Shown here: in pieces, positions 56,569 to 64,000 of the stretch | Layout: every line of letters starts with the position of its first letter | Numbering within the stretch: the stretch's first letter is position 1 | Assembly: GCA_932294295.1 (NCBI GenBank) | Contig: OW028583.1 | Span: forward strand, 3,966,501 to 4,030,500 | DNA from: Alitta virens | Taxonomy: Eukaryota; Annelida; Polychaeta; Phyllodocida; Nereididae | Length of the DNA stretch: 64,000 nt | Direction of reading: 5' to 3' | Made by a program: the position numbers and the translations under genes | Notes under the pieces: model-generated | Databases searched by the model: none | The model's input: the letters and a program-made list of their open reading frames with translations, nothing else | Told to the model about the DNA's origin: nothing

Positions 56569-57640
56569 GCTGGTTAGCTGTGACAAAGCAGAGAATCGAT
56601 TCCTTGAGACAAATATTCACTCGCAAAGCTGTTCAGACTCCTTGCTCCACCGGCCGATGATTGACAGGCAACAGTGCTGCCACCAAAATAAACTGTAAAA
56701 TGCTGACCGCGCGGAACACAAACGCAGCTCTCCGATCTGGCAGCCACAGCAGAATCTGACTCACTGTTGACAACTTTCATACATTTACCTTGGACAACAA
56801 GAACACTTGTACATTTGGATAAACTGCCCCTTATTGATCAGACTCAAATTAACTCATTACACTACTAAGTCTTAGCTCCAGGGCTGCATTTTTTTCTTCT
56901 TATGTTTTTCTAAAACAAATGTAATATTTTGTACATAATTTTATCAAGAGGTGCTGGGAAATATAATGATTAGGCAGGTTGATAAAGAAAATAGTAAAAT
57001 TTTTATTTTTAATTTGACAAGTGTCCAAGCAAGGGATTACCTCAGGTCCCTTAGTTAAAGCTTGGATGACAAGGTTAAAGCATCAATCCATCGAGCTGGC
57101 CAATGTTGCAACCATATATTGCACCATTCCATTACACCACTCCCAATAATGACAAAAAGCTATGTGCAGCAATTAATCACCAAATATTTGTTGTGTAAAT
57201 TAAGTATACAGTGCATGACGCCAAAGCTGTGGCCTACATCCGAGTTGTGCCCTTTAATTCTGACGTCAAGGGGCAGATACAGAAGATTCTAACAGGTGTC
57301 AGAAAAGGGGCAGATTTCTTATCCTGTTCATTTAGAATGTTTTGGATTCGCCCCTAGACGTCACTATTGAAATCCACAACTTCGCCTGAAGTTCGCCAAC
57401 GGGCACTGGACGTCATTAGTGATGCTTGGATACAAGACACAACAGAATTGGGAGTTTTTTAAAGCTAGTTTCCAGTGTGGCGAATTTCTGTGAATTTGTT
57501 GGTTTTGAGTTAATATTAATCAAAAGAAGAAATTAACTAAATCGATGGTAAGTGTAGCTACACAAAAATTATTTCTTTCCCGTCCAGTACAAGAATAACT
57601 GACATGACTACATCACACATTCACACTCTAGAACCATAAC
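56569..57640. other. Ku80 5'UTR/promoter and spacer to the STAM 3' end
   Basis: About 1.1 kb between the Ku80 start codon and the STAM poly(A) signal. No coding exon is recognised. The first ~190 bp next to Ku80 is relatively GC-rich and is the likely 5'UTR and core promoter. Near 57360-57415 there are two GACGTCA/TGACGTC-like CRE motifs in a partly palindromic stretch. No TATA box can be assigned with confidence. Confidence 0.35.
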
Positions 57641-57662
57641 ACCAGATTTTGTCTTTCTAAAA

Positions 57663-58733
57663 TTTATTGAATAATCAATACATCATCATTAACTCATACA
57701 AAATCATTCTTTACACCCCCATTAAAAACGCAGGTGACACTAAATAATAGTTAGGTTATCAAGTTTTCATACATATTTTATCTACTTTAACAAGAAATCA
57801 CAAATTTCAGGGACACTTGCGGCATAGACCAAATCAATCCAACCTGATCCTGTTCGAAGTGCAAAATAATTTCTTTAGCAACCCCGTAGTGACCCCTGTG
57901 AGATTTAGCTTCACAAACACACATGTATACATACCGATTCAGTAATATTTACACAATGGTCTTAACATTTTCACAATATTAACATTAGGATAGCAGTGAA
58001 CTTAATAGTATAACTACCTTAATTAAGAGGGAGTCTGTTAACAACAAGGTGCCCTAGGATATCACAAATAACAAAGTTCTACTTAATAAAGACGTCCAAC
58101 AGTCACAGTTTAATTTTCATGAGAATTATGGCAAATATGATGAGACAAAATAGCGGTCCGTAAGTGTCAGTTCCTGAAAACATCCACGCTCAGCAAAAAA
58201 AAAAAATTTAAAAATCAATCAAGGGCATGACAAACATCAATGACACCGTGACTGAGTGGACACAAGGAGGCCTACTTTTCCCCATTTATATTCTCAATGA
58301 GTTACTGACAAAAACAATTATGTGCACTGTCAAATTTCCTAAAACAGTATGAAAATACCATAAATAAAACGAGAACAAAGTATTTTTGTTATATATACAA
58401 AGCAAACTATTATATAACCCGGGGTTTACAAACTTTACAAGATACCTCTGACAAGTGACACGCAATTGCATAAATTGCACCAATGGAAAATTAGCCTTCT
58501 GTATGTAGTACTTAATAGTTTCAATGATACAAAGATAAACATTTTCGTCTTTTAGCGGAATGCTAATAAATGGCGAGTGCGTGACAGTAGAACATTTGAA
58601 ATAGTCATAAAGTCTTCCATCACGGAAAATAACATAACGCTCGTTCTCCTTCGCAAGGTGTTTGTCACTGAATTGATTATAAAGTCAGTAGATGGACACC
58701 AGAATCCACAGCGGTGACAGTTTTTTCTGGAGG
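57663..58733 (-). other. STAM 3'UTR with candidate poly(A) signal AATAAA
   Basis: Downstream of the STAM stop codon, about 1.07 kb of repeat-poor AT-rich sequence leads to AATAAA (minus strand, 57668-57663). This is the first strong hexamer in a sensible position. The 3'UTR end is inferred; cDNA would be needed to confirm it. Confidence 0.45.
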
Positions 58734-61700
58734 TTATAATAAAGGTTGAACAGGGGCTTGATTTGCCGCAGGGTGTGGCATATTTCCGTACATTTGGTTC
58801 GTGTTGTTTTGTCCTTGGAAAGTGTTCTGCATTTCTGATATGGGTGGACCTTGGTTGGCCATGGAGTAATTGACTGAAGCGGGAGGATAGCTCATGCCCG
58901 CTGATGATGGCATGCTGAAATGGAAGAAACTTATTTAGTTAATACCTTCGCAAAGACAACATCGGGCATGCATGCAAGTTACGCATGATTTGGTGCATTT
59001 CTGTCTCAAAACAATTGATGATGTCACCAAGGCGATGCTTATATAATTGTTAACTTCTCGGATCTACCGATATCATGAGAAATGAGCTGACAAAAAAATA
59101 ATATAGCCTGTCCCAATGTTATTTAATATTAAAAAAAATGTTTATTACCATCTGACGAAACGCATTAAAGATCCAACAAGTGCGGCCCAAGGTCAATTTA
59201 TGAGGTCAATGAATGCAGTTAGATTTCATCATTAATCACGAGAGCTAGGAAGCAGTTTAACTTTTTGTAAATGATTAATCGGGGCTTCTGGCAACCGATT
59301 ATCGATTAATAATAGATTATTTGATGAAACCCATACAAAGTGTTAATGCTGTGCTACGTCAATGAAAATAGGTCTTTTTTTATACCAAAATCTATCAATT
59401 CTTATATGAATCATTAATGATTGCAGTTCAATCTAGGTGGCAGCACATAACGGGCGATAATATAGGGCGAAGTTATTGAGGTTAAAAATCGATAATCGAG
59501 AATCGAATTTTCAGATTTTCGATTAATCGTCGATAATCGCCGAGCCCTACAAATCACAGGTGACAAACATGCCCTATTGTCATGTCTTAATATTTAAGTT
59601 TTATAGATCATGCAACATAATAAGTACTTACCTGTTAGCGGCAGAGTATGGAGGTGGCGCCATCTGGGGTCCCATGGGGGGGTGATGAGGAGGAGGAGAG
59701 AAATTTTGTTGCGCCTGAGCCACAGACGCCGGAGGTGGACCAGCCATGCCTCCTGGGGGTAAACTGTATGCGCCATACATCTACAACACACATAATAAAA
59801 ATATACATATCCACTAATATTGGCAAAGTTTATCCAAACTGTCATCATAAAAGAACCCAAATTTATGCCCTAATTTGGTGTCCATCAGGAATTAAATTTT
59901 ATAAAATAATTCACTAGTTTGAAGTTCTAGCACAATTAACATTGGGTGTAGAATAGCGGGGATTTGAGGGTGGTAGCCCCCATGAAAAAAGCAAAAAATA
60001 AACTCTGTCTCTACTGTGAATACGCTGTCATAACTACATTAGTTTGTGACGTCATACATTGATTTTAAGCATTTTTACGTCATAGGCCTGGCAATGAGGC
60101 TTGTTAAATATGGTCATAAATGTGGGTCCGCTATATTGCACTTTTTCCAATTTTTCAAGAAATGATCGAAATTCCTGTGTATTTGATTGAAGTGTCATCA
60201 CTAGATCTATTATAGTGCCTAGCAGAAAAGTCGTTACACTGGCAAGCAAATACCAAATTTTTCAGTCTTTTAAATAATTTTGTGTACACTATATTATCTT
60301 GTAAATGTATTTTTTGGCCAAATACATCCCAGGTGTCAGGCCATATTGTAACCATAATTATTTCTCTTTTCATTTTAACGGTTGTACTGACGGCTGCAAT
60401 AAATACTACTTGAACAGCTTGAACTTGAAAGTGCTTCTGCCACGTCACATTGGTTGTTATTGTTAGCAGGTTTTAGCAGTGAAAGACCATTGAGTATCAC
60501 CAGCCAACCTTGACTGTTTATGAAACACAGTAATCAACATCTTAGGATAATCCCTCTGTTGGTCAACACTTTAGCCTGTTTGAGCAAATTGAATAGTTTT
60601 CGGACAGTTATTTCAGCATTTTCAAACAAAACAAAGCAATGATATACGTCACATAAGGGAAAAAGTGCAGTATATAGCGGACCCAGATTTACGACCAAAT
60701 TTAACGAGCCTCTTTGCCAGGCCTATGACGTAAAAGTGCTTGAAATCTCTTTATGACGTCACAAACTAATTTAGTAATGAAGGCGGTTTTCATATTCACG
60801 GTAAAGACAAGAGTTTATTTTTGCTTTTTCTATGGGGTTACTGCCCCCAAACCCCCGCTACTTTACACAAAATTTTATTTTGATTGTGCTAGAACTTCAA
60901 TCTTGTAAAATATTTGATAAAACTTGATTTTTAATGGATGCTAAATATGGGCATAGATTTGGGTCCGCTATACTGCACCAATTCCCACATGAGCACTTTG
61001 TTTAGTTATTTATTGCCCAACTCACTGTGTAACCACTAATGCGCTAGGCCCTCTAATTTCAGTCTCATGCAGAATGTTAATGTAAGATTAAGAAATCCTA
61101 CAAGTCCGTAACAACTATGCCAATATGTCTTTAGCGAAGTTTATTCATGGAAAAACAGGTCAACCACAGTAAATCTTGGATTATACAAGTGCAGAAGTCT
61201 GTTGACTTGTCAATATTCTTCAGTGCAACAGCTTCTGTAACAGTTCCAACTTGTCATAAACAAGAGAGGTTCAGGCCTTGCTTAAGTTGGTCCCCTCCTT
61301 CGCACGAGTGCATAGGAGTCGGTCTTGGCCACTATTACCACGTGACTTTGTGTCAGGATCCTGACTGTTTTCTGATTGGCTGATGCTATTCCCGTTTCTG
61401 ATTGGCTGATACCAGAGGCGGTCGTTCAAATCAACCATTCAGAAACCACGATGCAATGACCAATCATAGCCCTGCTTATCCTCTGCCAATCTCAAAGCAT
61501 GAAAGAAATGCTGCGACCAGTCTCACTACAGTGTAGGAGACTGCGGTTCCAGTGCTAAGGCCTTGCTCAGCCATCAGCTATGGCCGTGTTGCTACACCTT
61601 GTCCCAAGAGGGTGCTGGAGTGTTTCCACCCAAAATTACCACAAGATGGCAGCAGCTTATAGGTCTTTACCATTAGCTACTCAGAATACTTAACAATTAA

Positions 61701-63781
61701 AACTTACATCTTACATTAAAATTTCTCATGTATAAAGCAAGAGCTTACCTGCTGAGGCATCTGTGTTGGAAACGGTTGTCCTGGCAGTTGTTTTACATAG
61801 CCGTATCCCGGCAACTCTTTCATGAGGTTGTTGTACATCTGCAGAGCTTCCACCACCTTGACGTTCAACTCCATCAGGCTGTTGTGTTTACGGTCGACCT
61901 TCTCCAACTCTTGATCGATCAAAGGTCCCATGCCTTTGCATTGCTCTGTAACAGTCACAATATTTTGTTTACCCGTGGTTCTCACTCCTTTCTAGAGATG
62001 CAAAATTCCCGTGAATTTTCACAGTGGAAATATTCCATGGAAATTTTAGGGAAAATTGGGAATTTATGGGAATATACGGGAATATAAGGGAATTTATGGA
62101 AATTATATAGGCCAACACTTGATTAACCTTGACAGGATTAGATTCTAATTAGCTGTAATTAGACAAAAAATATAGTAAGGCCAATAAGAATGTAAAAAAT
62201 TTCAATAAAATTTCCAAAATTCCCGGAAACTTTCCCGGCCTTTGCATCCCTACTCCTTTCCGAAGTTCACATTCCAATCACACACCCAGAGGGGACAGGG
62301 TAATAAACCATTTCCTAGGGTTGTCATCGATATGCCGTATATTGATGAATCAACAAAATATTGTTATCGATATTGAAAAATCGATAAATTCATGTTTCGA
62401 TTCTTTGTTTATCCTCTATAATTGTACATTTGTGCCATGATGAGCACTTGACTACACAGCCCCCACCCAAAATTGCAAACTTATTGCCTAACACAAATTG
62501 GCTTAGTAGTTGTCACATTAAAGGTAAATGGTTTCAAAATGACTTGGGAGATATACTCCTGTGACTAGTGGTTCCATTTATAACTGTGAATGCTGATCAG
62601 ACTAAATTTGCGCGATTTTGCGATATTGCAATATCATAAGTGATGACAACTGTACCACTTCCATCACAAAACACCCCAAACTGTGACACCTCATAATAAG
62701 TTTTGTCTTATTCTATTATTACTTTATTTGCTTTTCAGTGCGAGATTAGTGTCTGAAATTGTTCCTGTTGGAGACCCACATTTTTAAATGGAAAATGTCC
62801 CCTGACTCTTATTACACGAGGACTTAACAGAAGTCTCTGAAGTTATAAAAATGTGTTCATAAATTCAATAGTCTCTTTCAATTATATTAGCTTATAGTAG
62901 GTTCTATAATAACAATTTTATTTGTTCTGACTGACATAGTTTAACGATGCGTATCATGATACATATCATATCGGTTTTACTGTATCGTGATACGTATCGT
63001 ATCGTTTTGATGGTAAAGATGTACAGCTCTACTGTGTGGTGATTATCATGTCACTATCACGAGGGACGCTATTCCTGACAATCCCTTAATCAATATCATC
63101 AATTCATAAAATGACAGACAGCAATAAGCCCATGGATATCATTAGAAATTTGAAAAAGGGGGAGGAGGTTTTTCTCTTTCGGACAACCCCTCCCCATCCC
63201 GGCTTTTTCAAAACCTTCCCCCCCCCCCCCTTTTCAAAAAAAAAAATGGAACAGCCCTTATCTGACTCCACAATTAATTAAACATAGCGCCCTTATCTTT
63301 ATAACATGACAATCTGACGCGTGAACTGTCCAAAATACGCCACATGAAATCAAGCCAAAGGCTAGGCAATGTAAGGGTTGTTCTATTTAAATTAGAGGGG
63401 GTGGACCAGAAAATTTTCAGACCATATCTGTTTTTTAGACATACCAACCCTCTCTCTTTTCTACATTAAGATATTAAGAAAATATTGATCAACCACCCCC
63501 CCCCTCCCCCTATTTTAAAGAACGCCCCCCCCCCCTCCCCCCGCCTTTTTCAAAAATGTTCTGGTACATCCTCAACCCCCCCCCCCCCCTTCTTTTTTAA
63601 ATGGCATAGCTCAAAACTAAAAGACCTACAACACATCAAAGGTGGTTATTTAACAAAGGACAGCGTAATATCAATACAACAAGTTGATACCTTCAAGACT
63701 ATGCATGTCTGGGGGGTCGGGCGCATTCTCTCCTGTGGGGTCCGCATTCTGTAGCATTGATAAACACTGGTCTATTCTTTC
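58734..63781 (-). CDS. STAM: STAM signal-transducing adaptor, C-terminal exons (5' part beyond window)
   Basis: STAM pairs with HRS/HGS in ESCRT-0 on endosomes and sorts ubiquitinated cargo. Four exons are in the window (minus): 63781-63691, 61945-61749, 59780-59632, 58914-58734; phases match and the stop codon TAA is at 58736-58734, giving 205 residues. The first two exons encode RIDQCLSMLQNADPTG and then MGPLIDQELEKVDRKHNSL and LMELNVKVVEALQMYNNLM, the helical GAT-like/coiled-coil core that binds HRS. The last two exons encode a low-complexity Pro/Gln/Met/Tyr tail (PPGGMAGPPPASVAQAQQNF) ending in QPLL, as in STAM proteins. The VHS, UIM and SH3 domains should lie beyond the right edge. STAM1 and STAM2 cannot be distinguished; invertebrates usually have one gene. 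Confidence 0.92.
59275..59548. mobile_element. MITE-like repeat with CGATTATCG arms
   Basis: Left GGGGCTTCTGGCAACCGATT, right CGATAATCGCCGAGCCCTA; the arms are complementary with gaps. STAM intron. Confidence 0.45.
59835..60150. mobile_element. MITE with GTGCAGTATAGCGGACC inverted repeats, copy 2
   Basis: Inverted relative to copy 3; its right end GGGTCCGCTATATTGCAC is intact and its left end is decayed. STAM intron. Confidence 0.65.
60658..60992. mobile_element. MITE with GTGCAGTATAGCGGACC inverted repeats, copy 3
   Basis: GTGCAGTATATAGCGGACCC to GGGTCCGCTATACTGCAC, with arms of ~40 bp. STAM intron. Confidence 0.75.
61993..62252. mobile_element. hAT-like MITE with perfect 8 bp duplication CTCCTTTC
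   Basis: TAGAGATGCAAAATTCCCG to CCTTTGCATCCCTA; CTCCTTTC is present at 61985-61992 and 62253-62260. Arms are GGGAATTTA/TTCCC-rich. It lies ~48 bp upstream of the STAM exon at 61945. Confidence 0.85.
62318..62652 (+). mobile_element. MITE-like repeat with TA flanks, copy 2
   Basis: GGGTTGTCATCGATAT start and TGATGACAACTG end, TA on both sides; matches 22561-22880. Confidence 0.65.
62810..63025 (+). repeat. Dispersed repeat with TACGATACGTATC palindromes, copy 2
   Basis: Nearly the same as 15660-15890; it ends in ATACGTATCGTATCG palindromes. Confidence 0.65.
63374..63612. mobile_element. MITE with G-run/C-run arms, copy 4 (copy 3 at 63140-63262)
   Basis: AGGGTTGTTCTATTT start, ACCAGAAAATTTTCAGACC interior as in copy 1, and AAATGGCATAGCTC end, with several long C runs on the right. 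The STAM exon at 63691 begins 79 bp beyond. Confidence 0.6.
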
Positions 63782-64000
63782 CTGCAACGTATCAAAGAAA
63801 CAAGGTCATTAAACGGGGCCTAAAGAATGAAGAAAGAAATGCGGCAGATTTAACAGAATTGACAGATTGACGATCAGTCTTTAATGAAGTTCAGGGGAGT
63901 ATTACCACTGATTACAGTAGATTTCATACACTTGGAAACGGAACTCCAGATGACGTCACATGGCTCAAGTTTGTCTTAATGATGCCTCCCCACTTATTGT

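Noticed and set aside
56788..56850. Alternative Ku80 first exon (MYKCSCCP..)
   Set aside because: Its donor would leave phase 2, which does not match exon 2, and the residues do not resemble Ku80 starts.

Overview
This is an animal nuclear genome window: intron-rich genes with GT-AG splice sites, AT-rich non-coding DNA, and many SINEs, LINE 3' ends and short inverted-repeat transposons (MITEs). The proteins are clear metazoan orthologues. The repeat style (tRNA-derived SINEs ending in TATC tetramers, many TA-target MITEs) fits a marine invertebrate, perhaps an echinoderm, hemichordate or other non-vertebrate. I cannot name the species from the sequence.

Three genes are supported, all on the minus strand, read right to left. 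(1) 58734-63781: the last four exons of STAM, an ESCRT-0 endosomal sorting adaptor; its 5' part lies beyond the right edge. (2) 38879-56568: a complete XRCC5/Ku80 gene of 20 coding exons (726 codons plus stop), the DNA-end-binding subunit of non-homologous end joining, with a 5-codon first exon. (3) 3627-26460: the first eight coding exons of an SLC20 (PiT) sodium-phosphate cotransporter; its second conserved membrane block lies beyond the left edge. The exons were joined by splice-site phase and by resemblance to family members recalled from memory; no alignment was run. The three genes have unrelated functions and only share an orientation.

Region by region: 1-1450 holds a degenerate ~110 bp tandem array with a MITE nested in it. 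1450-26460 is SLC20 introns packed with SINEs, a LINE tail, homopolymer G runs and TATC/GATA arrays. 26461-26750 is the probable SLC20 5'UTR exon. 26751-38878 is an intergenic or distal-5' stretch with no recognisable coding sequence but many MITEs and minisatellites. 38879-56568 is Ku80; its introns carry at least nine transposon insertions, three of them within about 30 bp of splice sites. 56569-57662 separates Ku80 from the STAM 3'UTR. 57663-64000 is STAM.

The most interesting signals are in the repeats. A 3'-terminal stem-loop with paired base changes is shared by LINE-like tails and tRNA-derived SINEs. MITEs of different types abut Ku80 splice sites. A 21 bp minisatellite has expanded inside a MITE. 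A TATC array has a splice-acceptor-like motif in every unit. I found no evidence of a new multi-gene system.
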